Shown here: one piece after another, positions 20,642 through 27,780 of the stretch
Position numbering within the stretch: position 1 is the first letter of the stretch
Layout: each line of letters opens with the position of its first letter
Assembly: GCA_900752215.1 (NCBI GenBank)
Contig: CAADUO010000007.1
Coordinates: 1-34,931 of the forward strand
Direction: 5' to 3'
Source of the DNA: an uncultured Collinsella sp.
Lineage (GTDB): Bacteria > Actinomycetota > Coriobacteriia > Coriobacteriales > Coriobacteriaceae
DNA: 34,931 nucleotides
Position numbers and translations under genes: made by a program
The notes under the pieces: model-generated
Seen by the model: only the letters and a program-made list of their open reading frames with translations
Told to the model about the DNA's origin: nothing
The model's database searches: none

Positions 20642-22951
20642 ATGGCATTGACCCCCAACGAGGCATATGCGGCCAAGCAGCCGTTTGTGGACAAGGAGAC
20701 ACTCGAGCATATCGTCGAGCAGTTCCCCACGCCGTTTCATCTATACGACGAGGCGGGCATCCGCCGCAACATGCAAGAAGTGCGCGACGCCTTTGCATGG
20801 AACCCGGGCTTTAAGGAATACTTTGCCGTCAAGGCCAACCCCAACCCGGCGCTCATCTCCATTCTCAACGAATACGGCTGCGGCTGCGATTGCTCGAGCT
20901 ATACCGAGCTCATGATCGCCCGCTCGCTGGGTATCACAGGACACGACATCATGTTCTCGTCCAACGACACGCCGGCTGCCGACTTTGAGCTCGCCGACAA
21001 GCTGGGCGCCATCGTCAACTTTGACGACATCAGCCACATCGAGTTCTTTGAGCGCGTTGCGGGGCCCATCCCCAAGACGGTCAGCTGCCGCTTTAATCCA
21101 GGCGGACTGTTTCAGCTCTCCAACGGCATCATGGACAACCCGGGCGACTCCAAATATGGCATGACCACCGAGCAACTCTTCGAGGCCTTCCGCATGCTCA
21201 AGGCCAAGGGCGCCGAGGACTTTGGCATCCACGCATTCCTTGCCAGCAACACCGTCACCAACGACTACTACCCCAAGCTCGCGCGCATCCTCTTTGAGCT
21301 TGCCGTACGCCTGGAGCGCGAGACCGGCGCACACGTCGCCTTCATCAATCTGTCCGGCGGCGTCGGCATCCCCTACCTGCCCGAGCAGCAGGCCAACGAC
21401 ATTCGCGCCATCGGCGAGGGAGTACACGCGGCATACGACGAGATCCTGGTTCCCGCCGGCATGGGCGATGTGGCCATCTGCACCGAGATGGGCCGCTTTA
21501 TGATGGGCCCCTACGGCTGCCTGGTCACCAAGGCCATCCACGAGAAGCAGATCTACAAGGACTATATCGGTGTCGATGCAAGCGCCGTCGATTTGATTCG
21601 CCCTGCCATGTATGGCGCCTACCACCACATTACGGTGATGGGTCAGCCGGGCGGCGCCGACAAGGCCACAGCGCCCGTCACGAACACCTATGACATCACG
21701 GGCAACCTATGCGAGAACAACGACAAGTTCGCTATCGATCGCAAGCTGCCGCATATCGACATGGGTGACCTGCTTGTAATCCACGATACCGGTGCGCATG
21801 GCTACTCCATGGGCTACAACTACAACGGACGGCTGCGCTCGGCCGAGGTCCTGCTGCGCCCCGATGGCGCGGCCGACCTCATCCGCCGCGCCGAGCGCCC
21901 GGGCGATTACTTTGCCACGCTCGACGTGCTGCCGTGCGGCCGCGAGCTGCTGGCCAAGTCGCGCGCCGAAAGTGCCCGCCGTCGCGCCCAAGACGAGCGT
22001 CTGGCAGTCGCAGCTCAATGGAACAAACGCATCCAGATCGCGGAGGCGAAGGAGAAGAACATGGATATCCGCAACCTCGAGGGCTCAATCGTCGCCCTTG
22101 TCACGCCGTTTAAAAAGGACGGCAGCGTCGACTTTGACGCGCTCGAGCGCCTTATCGATTTCCACTTGCAAAATGGCACCGACGCCATCCTCACCCTGGG
22201 CACCACCGGTGAGAGTGCCACGATGACCGACGACGAGGACAACTCCGTCGTCGCCGCCGTGGTCAAGCATGTTGCAGGACGCGTCCCCGTCATCGCCGGC
22301 TCGGGCTCCAACTCCACGCAGACCATGCTCACCAAGTCGCTCACCTATCAGGGCCTGGGTGCCGACGGTCTGCTGCTCATCACCCCCTACTACAACAAGT
22401 CCAATGAAGAGGGTATCTATCAGCACTTTAAGACCGTCGCCGATGCCGTGGACATCCCCTGCATCCTGTACAACATCCCCGGCCGCTGTGGCTGCGGCAT
22501 CAGCGAGCGTAACGTAGAGCGCTTGGCCGCGCACCCCAACATCATGGGTATTAAGGAGGCCTCGGGCGACGTCGCCTACGCGGCCAAGATCGCCCACCTG
22601 CTGTCCGACGACTTCCGCATGTACTCGGGTGAGGATGCCCTCACCGTGCCGCTCATGAGCCTGGGCGCCTCGGGCACCATCAGCGTGTGGGCCGATGTTC
22701 AGCCGCAGCTCGTGCACGACATGTGCCGCGCTTATCTGGACGGCGACGTGGAGCGCGCCCGCGATATCCAGATTGCCGGTCAGCCGCTCATCAACGCCCT
22801 CTTTAGTGAGGTCAACCCCATCCCCGTTAAGGAAGCGCTCGCTCAGATGGGTATGATCGAGGCAAACTACCGCATGCCGCTGTGCCCCATGGCCAACGAC
22901 ACGCGCGCTGCACTTACCGATGCTCTGAAGGGAGCTGGTCTGCTTGATTAA
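20642..22951 (+). CDS. lysA-dapA: LysA-DapA fusion: diaminopimelate decarboxylase joined to 4-hydroxy-tetrahydrodipicolinate synthase
   Basis: One uninterrupted 769-codon frame. Residues 1-455 or so are a PLP-dependent fold-III decarboxylase: YFAVKANPNP with the PLP lysine, LSGGVGIPY glycine loop, EMGRFMMGPYG (EPGR is usual), CENNDKFA and GAHGYSMGYNYNGRLR. Residues about 456-473 form a charged helical linker. Residues 474-769 are a full-length DapA: TTGES, YNIPGR, and Schiff-base lysine in MGIKEASGD. DapA starts the DAP branch and LysA ends it by making lysine. A strong internal AAGGAG 7 bases before ATG 22061 could also give free DapA (296 residues, normal length), so the fusion may come from a lost lysA stop. 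Controlled by the lysine riboswitch; overlaps dapB by 8 bases. Confidence 0.85.
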   Translation: MALTPNEAYAAKQPFVDKETLEHIVEQFPTPFHLYDEAGIRRNMQEVRDAFAWNPGFKEYFAVKANPNPALISILNEYGCGCDCSSYTELMIARSLGITGHDIMFSSNDTPAADFELADKLGAIVNFDDISHIEFFERVAGPIPKTVSCRFNPGGLFQLSNGIMDNPGDSKYGMTTEQLFEAFRMLKAKGAEDFGIHAFLASNTVTNDYYPKLARILFELAVRLERETGAHVAFINLSGGVGIPYLPEQQANDIRAIGEGVHAAYDEILVPAGMGDVAICTEMGRFMMGPYGCLVTKAIHEKQIYKDYIGVDASAVDLIRPAMYGAYHHITVMGQPGGADKATAPVTNTYDITGNLCENNDKFAIDRKLPHIDMGDLLVIHDTGAHGYSMGYNYNGRLRSAEVLLRPDGAADLIRRAERPGDYFATLDVLPCGRELLAKSRAESARRRAQDERLAVAAQWNKRIQIAEAKEKNMDIRNLEGSIVALVTPFKKDGSVDFDALERLIDFHLQNGTDAILTLGTTGESATMTDDEDNSVVAAVVKHVAGRVPVIAGSGSNSTQTMLTKSLTYQGLGADGLLLITPYYNKSNEEGIYQHFKTVADAVDIPCILYNIPGRCGCGISERNVERLAAHPNIMGIKEASGDVAYAAKIAHLLSDDFRMYSGEDALTVPLMSLGASGTISVWADVQPQLVHDMCRAYLDGDVERARDIQIAGQPLINALFSEVNPIPVKEALAQMGMIEANYRMPLCPMANDTRAALTDALKGAGLLD

Positions 22952-23684
22952 GACCGTCATTATGGGAACGGGCCGCATGGGCTCGCTCATCCGCACTACC
23001 GCCGAGGGCATTGTCGACGCCGCCGGTCAGCCCGTTTTTGATATCGTGGCCCAGATTGGCTTCGATTTGAGCGAGCTCGAGAACGCACCGGCTGCCGATG
23101 TGATTATCGACTTCTCGAACGTCGTGACCTTCGATGCCGTCGTCGCCTATGTCGAGCGCACGGGCGCCGCACTCGTTTCCGGCACCACGGGCTATTCACC
23201 TGAGCAGATGGACCGCCTGCGTGAGCTGGGCCAGAACACCCGCGTTATGCACTCGGGCAATTACTCCATCGGCATCGCAGCCCTGCGTCATCTAGTGGCC
23301 CAGGCCACACGCGAGCTGCCCGGCTTTGACTGCGAGATCGTCGAGACGCACCACAACCAAAAGGTCGACGCCCCGAGCGGCACCGCCAAGCTACTGCTCG
23401 ACGCCGTCGTCGAAGCTGAACCCGAGGCAGGCTACCACCCCGTCTATGGCCGCGAGGGCATGTGCGGCGCGCGTGGCCCCAAGGAGATCGGAATGCACTC
23501 GCTGCGCGGCGGCACCGTCGCCGGCGTGCACGAGGTTAGTTTCTTTGGCCAGGACGAGGAGGTCACGCTCACCCACCGCGCCACGAGCCGTCAGATCTTT
23601 GTCAACGGCGCCTTGGCAGCCGCGCAGAAGCTCGTCACCCGCGAACCCGGCTTCTATACGTTCGACAAGGTCATGTTTGCCTAA
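22944..23684 (+). CDS. dapB: 4-hydroxy-tetrahydrodipicolinate reductase
   Basis: The 246-residue protein has the NAD(P)-binding VIMGTGRMGSLI at the N-terminus, IIDFSN, SGTTGYSPEQ, and the signature HHNQKVDAPSGTAKLLLD with the substrate-binding residues. It reduces 4-hydroxy-tetrahydrodipicolinate, the second step of the DAP/lysine branch, in the cytoplasm. The start is TTG 22944, overlapping the dapA stop by 8 bases with GGGAG upstream. A later ATG would cut into the first strand of the Rossmann fold. It is slightly shorter than many homologues, as in thermotogal and actinobacterial forms. Confidence 0.92.
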   Translation: MIKTVIMGTGRMGSLIRTTAEGIVDAAGQPVFDIVAQIGFDLSELENAPAADVIIDFSNVVTFDAVVAYVERTGAALVSGTTGYSPEQMDRLRELGQNTRVMHSGNYSIGIAALRHLVAQATRELPGFDCEIVETHHNQKVDAPSGTAKLLLDAVVEAEPEAGYHPVYGREGMCGARGPKEIGMHSLRGGTVAGVHEVSFFGQDEEVTLTHRATSRQIFVNGALAAAQKLVTREPGFYTFDKVMFA

Positions 23685-23723
23685 CCGGGTATCAACCGAA
23701 TCCACCCAAAGGAGAGATAGCAA

Positions 23724-24443
23724 ATGAGCAACGCAGCCGAGATGGATGCACAAGAGATTATCAACTACATCGCCACCGCGCCCAAAAAGACGCCCGTCAA
23801 GCTGTACGTGCGCGAGAAGCCGGGCATGAAGGTTGCCTGGGGCAACGCACATGTCTACGGCGGTCGTCGTGGCAAGACCGTCTTTGGCGACTGGGATGAG
23901 CTCAGGGCAATCCTCGACGCCAACGCCGACTCTATCGACTACTACGACGTAGAGAACGACTGCCGCAACTCCACCGTGCCCATGCTCGACCTTAAGGGCA
24001 TCAATGCCCGCATCGAGCCGGGCGCGATCATCCGCGACCGCGTCGAGATTGGCGACCGTGCCGTCATCATGATGGGCGCCATCATCAACATCGGCTCCGT
24101 TATCGGCGAGGGTTCCATGATCGATATGGGCGCCGTGCTAGGCGGCCGCGCCACCGTGGGCAAGAACTGCCACATCGGCGCCGGCACCGTGTTGGCGGGC
24201 GTCGTGGAGCCCGCAAGCGCCACGCCCGTCATCATCGAGGACGATGTCATGATCGGCGCCAATGCTGTGGTCCTGGAGGGCGTGCACGTGGGCAAGGGTG
24301 CTGTCGTTGCCGCCGGCGCCGTGTGCGTCGAGGACGTCCCCGCTGGCGCCGTCGTGGCCGGTGTCCCCGCCCGCGTCATCAAGATGCGCGACGAGAAGAC
24401 CGACAGCAAGACTGGCCTGGAAGAGGGCCTGCGCCAGCTGTAG
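23724..24443 (+). CDS. dapH: Tetrahydrodipicolinate N-acetyltransferase
   Basis: The 239-residue protein begins MDAQEIINYIATAPKKTPVK, the DapH N-terminal pattern, and its second half is a left-handed beta helix of hexapeptide repeats (IEPGAIIRDRVEIGDRAVI and on through VVLEGVHVGKGAVVAAGAV). It acetylates tetrahydrodipicolinate with acetyl-CoA, committing the pathway to the acetyl variant rather than the succinyl route. This means an N-acetyl-DAP aminotransferase and deacetylase are also needed; candidates lie at 27781 and 19074. AAAGGAG is upstream of ATG 23724. It is the last gene of the operon, followed 2 bases after its stop by a perfect hairpin and structured repeat copy 2. Confidence 0.92.
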   Translation: MSNAAEMDAQEIINYIATAPKKTPVKLYVREKPGMKVAWGNAHVYGGRRGKTVFGDWDELRAILDANADSIDYYDVENDCRNSTVPMLDLKGINARIEPGAIIRDRVEIGDRAVIMMGAIINIGSVIGEGSMIDMGAVLGGRATVGKNCHIGAGTVLAGVVEPASATPVIIEDDVMIGANAVVLEGVHVGKGAVVAAGAVCVEDVPAGAVVAGVPARVIKMRDEKTDSKTGLEEGLRQL

Positions 24444-24445
24444 AA

Positions 24446-24586
24446 GTTACGCGGTTTTGCCAAACCGCGTAACGGCTCGACGCTGCAAACGCCCCTAAGC
24501 GGCAATCTGACGTTCAGTCGTCGGTCGCGTACCCAAAGTACGCTTCCCTCCTCTTTCACGTCACCTTGCTCGCCTAGGGGCGTTTT
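24446..24586 (+). repeat. Structured dispersed repeat, copy 2, with leading hairpin
   Basis: It starts 2 bases after the dapH stop with a perfect 12-bp hairpin GTTACGCGGTTT-TGCC-AAACCGCGTAAC (24446-24473), then GCTCGACGCTGC, then the repeat. Outer arms are AAACGCCCCTA (24487-24497) and TAGGGGCGTTT (24575-24585). Inner stem TGACGT (24508-24513) pairs with ACGTCA (24558-24563). Core hairpin GCGTAC-CCAAA-GTACGC is at 24527-24543, followed by CTCCTCTTTC. The leading hairpin and GCTCGACGCTGC recur almost exactly beside copy 3. Confidence 0.88.
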
Positions 24587-24637
24587 CGCTGACGTATGCT
24601 CAACCTGCGGCGCAATGTCAGCAACCAAGCCGAAAAC

Positions 24638-24672
24638 AAAAAAGGCCGAAGCACCATCGGGGCTTCGGCCTT
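24638..24672 (-). terminator. Terminator of the RelE-type toxin-antitoxin operon
   Basis: Perfect 11-bp stem AAGGCCGAAGC/GCTTCGGCCTT with six U's on the minus-strand transcript, immediately after the toxin stop. Confidence 0.85.
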
Positions 24673-24674
24673 CA

Positions 24675-25019
24675 TCATCTCAGGGTTCCGTCGTATTCAA
24701 CCATGGCGGGTCGCTTTGACAGGCGTCCTGCGGCCGTCTTATAGACCTCGGAACGGTCGCGCCGCCCTATTGCCACGATCTCGGCAATCTCAACCGTTCC
24801 GTCCTCCCGGATTCGAAAAACCATTCGGAGTCCTGCATTCCGCCATTTGATCTTTTTGCAGCCGGCAAGCTCACCGTGAAGCGGCGTTCCAATTTCATCA
24901 GCGCGCGTCTTTAATTTCGCGACTGCAATACGGACGAGTCTTCGCTGAGATCCATCTAGTTTTTGATATTCCTTCTCGACGTCTCGATTCAAAAAGCCGA
25001 CGACAAAATGCCCACTCAT
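24675..25019 (-). CDS. RelE/ParE-superfamily toxin
   Basis: The 114-residue protein fits the RelE fold: VEKEYQKLDGSQRRLVRIAVAKL helices, then TPLHGELAGCKKIKWRNAGLR, and strand-rich MVFRIREDGTVEIAEIVAIGRRDRSEVY. The GLRMVFRI and AIGRRDRSEVY segments are the usual catalytic-site strands of RelE-like mRNA interferases. A 16-residue tail follows. It starts at ATG 25019, overlapping the antitoxin stop by 4 bases, and ends at a terminator. Antitoxin first, toxin second, the opposite order to the higBA pair in this window. Confidence 0.82.
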   Translation of the reverse strand: MSGHFVVGFLNRDVEKEYQKLDGSQRRLVRIAVAKLKTRADEIGTPLHGELAGCKKIKWRNAGLRMVFRIREDGTVEIAEIVAIGRRDRSEVYKTAAGRLSKRPAMVEYDGTLR

Positions 25020-25366
25020 TCGAAAAGATCCTCATCGGGGATCACGTCCGGATCCATCGATTCGAACTCCGCGAGCTCCTCGGTAGTTAGGGCGTCCTCA
25101 AACGGAACAAATTCATGCGGACCATGCTTGACTCGATCCGCAGCGATGCGATTTATCTCAAGTTCGTGCAGATACTGCAGCGCACCGTACATTTCCTCAT
25201 AGGCGGCATAGTCGATAATCACGGTATCGATATCGTTATGATCGGCAATGAACTGTGGTGCGCGTTTTGCGCGTTTACGAATGGCAGATAAAGACTTGCT
25301 TGCTTCGGTAGCCGAAACAACCTGGTCTTTTGTAAACACCGGTTTTTCCAGAACAAGTGGGGACAT
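25016..25366 (-). CDS. Phd/YefM-like antitoxin
   Basis: The 116-residue protein has a Phd/YefM-like N-terminal domain (VVSATEASKSLSAIRKRAK then PQFIADHNDIDTVIIDYAAYEEMY), which normally binds DNA, and an acidic C-terminal half (VPFEDALTTEELAEFESMD) that would wrap the basic toxin. The start is ATG 25366, with GGAGG 6 bases upstream; extending to 25414 lacks support. Its operator is the nested inverted repeat at 25386-25427. Confidence 0.8.
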   Translation of the reverse strand: MSPLVLEKPVFTKDQVVSATEASKSLSAIRKRAKRAPQFIADHNDIDTVIIDYAAYEEMYGALQYLHELEINRIAADRVKHGPHEFVPFEDALTTEELAEFESMDPDVIPDEDLFE

Positions 25367-25385
25367 TTTGACCTCCAAAAAATAA

Positions 25386-25427
25386 TCTGGATTACATTTC
25401 AAAGTATACTTCAAAATATAATCCAGA
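25386..25427 (-). promoter_or_regulatory. Nested inverted repeat, operator of the RelE-type operon
   Basis: TCTGGATTA (25386-25394) and TAATCCAGA (25419-25427) are perfect 9-bp arms. At their centre lies the 10-bp palindrome AAGTATACTT (25402-25411), which contains a TATACT -10-like hexamer on the minus strand. The layout fits antitoxin autorepression over its promoter. Confidence 0.6.
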
Positions 25428-25450
25428 CTTTTATTCGAAAGAAAAAAGCC

Positions 25451-26455
25451 CTATCGATTCTCGATGCTGCCGATATTCTTGAGCTCGATGGAGATGAGGC
25501 CGTTGGGCTCGTTGACAAACTCGATGTACTCGGAGTTCGAACCCATCTCGGCCGGGAAGCTGATCTCGATACCCGTGTCGGTACGGATCTTATGATTGCG
25601 CACCGCCGCGCGTTCGACCTGCTTGCGCTCCACGGGCACAAGCTCAGGCACCTTCTCCTCAGTCAGTGCCGCGCGCACGCTCTCCTTGATAACCGGTTCG
25701 TCCTCAAAGACCTCATCGACGATATCCCAAGGCGGCAGCTCCTCGTCATCCTCGACTTTCTCGGCAACGGCAGCCTTAACCTTGGCGAGCGCCACGGCCG
25801 TGTTGGCGCCGTGCTCCTCGGCGACTTCCTCGACCACACGCGTCACGGTATCGATGACTTCCTTGCCCGACACGCCCGTGTCGCACTGCAGCAGGCCATC
25901 GGGGATAAGCATACGGTCCTCACCGGCAATCTTGCGTTTCTTGTCCACATAGCCAATCTCCATGGTGCTCGCGCGCACGATGGCATAGCTCGGCACCTTC
26001 TGCGAGGGATTTGGCAAAATGGCGTAATGGCGCGCGATGTCGTTGCGCACCTCCCCCTCCTCGCGGCCCACTTCGTGCATAAAAGCCTGTTTAGAGCCCA
26101 GCAGCATCACGGCAAACCAGCGGGCATCCTCATCGTCGTCAAAATCGGCCACCAGCACGTCGGTGGACTCGGCTTTCTCGGCTTTGGTGAGCTCGGAGGA
26201 GATAAACTCCGCAATCTGCTGCGACAGGTCCACAAACTCGCGCTCGCCAAAGAAATAGCCCTTGAGCTCGCCGCCAAACGCAGAGTTCTCGGCAAACGTG
26301 GCGCGTTTATTGTCGGCCGAGGTTCGTGCGCGGCGCAGATGCGTGGTTACGAAATTGCGCACGGTACGGCTCTCGATATCCAACTCGCGCTGGCTCATAA
26401 CGTTGACGGCAGAGTCAAAGTCCAGGATATGCAGAATCGCGTGATTGATTTTCAT
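25451..26455 (-). CDS. Nucleoid-associated protein, NdpA/NA37 family
   Basis: The 334-residue protein begins MKINHAILHILDFDSAVNVM, and later has VLVADFDDDEDARWFAVMLL and a C-terminal IEFVNEPNGLISIELKNIG, consistent with the 37-kDa nucleoid-associated family (YejK/NdpA). The family binds DNA; its exact function in Gram-positives is not known. An acidic central stretch (VEDDEELPPWDIVDEVFEDE) is notable. ATG 26455 is preferred (GGAA about 10 bases upstream); ATG 26464 would add three residues. Transcribed alone on the minus strand. Confidence 0.8.
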   Translation of the reverse strand: MKINHAILHILDFDSAVNVMSQRELDIESRTVRNFVTTHLRRARTSADNKRATFAENSAFGGELKGYFFGEREFVDLSQQIAEFISSELTKAEKAESTDVLVADFDDDEDARWFAVMLLGSKQAFMHEVGREEGEVRNDIARHYAILPNPSQKVPSYAIVRASTMEIGYVDKKRKIAGEDRMLIPDGLLQCDTGVSGKEVIDTVTRVVEEVAEEHGANTAVALAKVKAAVAEKVEDDEELPPWDIVDEVFEDEPVIKESVRAALTEEKVPELVPVERKQVERAAVRNHKIRTDTGIEISFPAEMGSNSEYIEFVNEPNGLISIELKNIGSIENR

Positions 26456-26530
26456 ATACGGCATTCCGTTCTAGATCGAATTGAGCACGAACCAGTATAG
26501 CTGTCGAGCCCGCCCCAGGCGCATCGAAGA

Positions 26531-26563
26531 TTGGTGCAAACAAACCTGTCCCCAATGCACCAA
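26531..26563. repeat. Small hairpin with ACCTGTCCCCAATG motif
   Basis: TTGGTGCA (26531-26538) and TGCACCAA (26556-26563) are perfect arms; the loop carries ACCTGTCCCCAA. Related strings occur at about 6909 (CTGTCCCCAATG) and 9520 (ACCTGTCCC), suggesting a short dispersed sequence family. Confidence 0.5.
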
Positions 26564-26597
26564 AAAGGCGCCCGGATCACATGGACCCGGGCGCCTT
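26562..26597 (-). terminator. Terminator of L-lactate dehydrogenase
   Basis: AAGGCGCCCGG and CCGGGCGCCTT (11 bp) with five U's on the minus-strand transcript, about 30 bases after the ldh stop. Confidence 0.85.
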
Positions 26598-26628
26598 CAT
26601 TGCAGCCTGCTGCTCAAACGAGCCGAAT

Positions 26629-27579
26629 TTAGCAGGAGAAGTCGACGCTGTCGATGATGTCCTTGAGGGCCTTTGCGGAGGCGGTGAGCTCATGCTGCTC
26701 GTCGTCGTTCAGCGGCACGGGGACGCGGCAGACAACGCCGTCGCGGCCAACGACGGTCGGCATGGAGATGGCCAGATCGGACAGGCCGTACTCGCCCACC
26801 ATGAGCGAGGAGACAGGCAGAACGGTCTGCTCATCGCGCATGACGGCAGTGCAGATGCGCTTGACGGCCATGGCGACACCGTAGTAGGTGGCGTGCTTCT
26901 TCTCGATGATGGTGTAGGCGGAGTTCTTGACGTCCTCGGCGATGCGCTTCTCGGCGGTCTCATGCTCCAGGTGGCCGTGAAGCTCGCAGAAGGTGTTCAG
27001 CGGAACGCCAGCAACCTGAGCGCTGGACCAAGCGACAAACTCGGAGTCGCCGTGCTCGCCCATGACATAGGCCTGGACATCGCGCGGGTCAACCTCGACG
27101 TGAGCGCCGAGCATCTGCTGCAGGCGGCCGGTGTCGAGCACGGTACCGGAACCGATGACGTGGCCCTCGGGCAGGCCGGACATCTTGATGGCGGCGTAGG
27201 TCAGGACATCGACCGGGTTGGAGACGATTAGCAGAATGCCGTCGAAGCCGGACTTCTTAATCTCGGGGATAATGGACTTAAAGATGCTGACGTTCTTGTT
27301 GACCAGGTCCAGGCGGGTCTCACCGGGCTTCTGGGCAGCGCCAGCAGTGACGACGATCATGGCGGCGTCGGCGACATCGGAATAATCGCCGGCGTAGATC
27401 TTCATCGGCTCGGCAAACGTCATGCCGTGCGCGATATCCAGGGCCTCACCCTCGGCACGGTTCTTGTCCACGTCGATGAGGACCATCTCGGAGAACAGAC
27501 CACTCTGCATCAGTGCGAACGCCGAAGACGAACCGACGAAACCGCAGCCGACAATAGCGACCTTCTTCTCGTTAACCAT
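26629..27579 (-). CDS. ldh: L-lactate dehydrogenase
   Basis: The 316-residue enzyme has the NAD-binding VAIVGCGFVGSSSAFAL, the ETRLDLVNKN segment, SNPVDVLTY, and the active-site VMGEHGDSEF with the catalytic His. It reduces pyruvate to L-lactate, regenerating NAD+ in fermentation. The length and motifs are those of bacterial L-LDH rather than malate dehydrogenase. The start is ATG 27579, with GGGAG 8 bases upstream; the frame is open to 27657 through a leader hairpin, which argues against the longer form. A strong hairpin sits 26 bases before the ATG. Confidence 0.93.
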   Translation of the reverse strand: MVNEKKVAIVGCGFVGSSSAFALMQSGLFSEMVLIDVDKNRAEGEALDIAHGMTFAEPMKIYAGDYSDVADAAMIVVTAGAAQKPGETRLDLVNKNVSIFKSIIPEIKKSGFDGILLIVSNPVDVLTYAAIKMSGLPEGHVIGSGTVLDTGRLQQMLGAHVEVDPRDVQAYVMGEHGDSEFVAWSSAQVAGVPLNTFCELHGHLEHETAEKRIAEDVKNSAYTIIEKKHATYYGVAMAVKRICTAVMRDEQTVLPVSSLMVGEYGLSDLAISMPTVVGRDGVVCRVPVPLNDDEQHELTASAKALKDIIDSVDFSC

Positions 27580-27604
27580 TAGAAACTCCCATCTCTCTCC
27601 ACAA

Positions 27605-27637
27605 ACAAGCCGCCCGGGAACGACCCGAGCGGCTTGT
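27605..27637 (-). terminator. Hairpin in the ldh leader / after the aminotransferase gene
   Basis: ACAAGCCGC and GCGGCTTGT pair over 9 bp, then CGGG/CCCG after one mismatch. On the minus strand it is followed only by TTTGTGG. It lies 26 bases before the ldh ATG, too close for a promoter in between. It is therefore either the aminotransferase terminator read through into ldh, or a leader attenuator or stabiliser of ldh mRNA. Confidence 0.55.
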
Positions 27638-27780
27638 CGTAATCCCAATACATCCAATCGGGACTTTGATTATGCTCCTATTCGCAGCCAAAAATCGACC
27701 GTTTACCGAAATTGTTTGCAGTATTCGTAAAATAACTGCACGAAATCGGTTTCGAGCTATTGACGAGTCGAAATAGGTTT

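Noticed and set aside
27657..27780. Rex (redox) operator upstream of ldh
   Set aside because: No TTGTGAA-type inverted repeat of the right spacing could be found; the region is only AT-rich.
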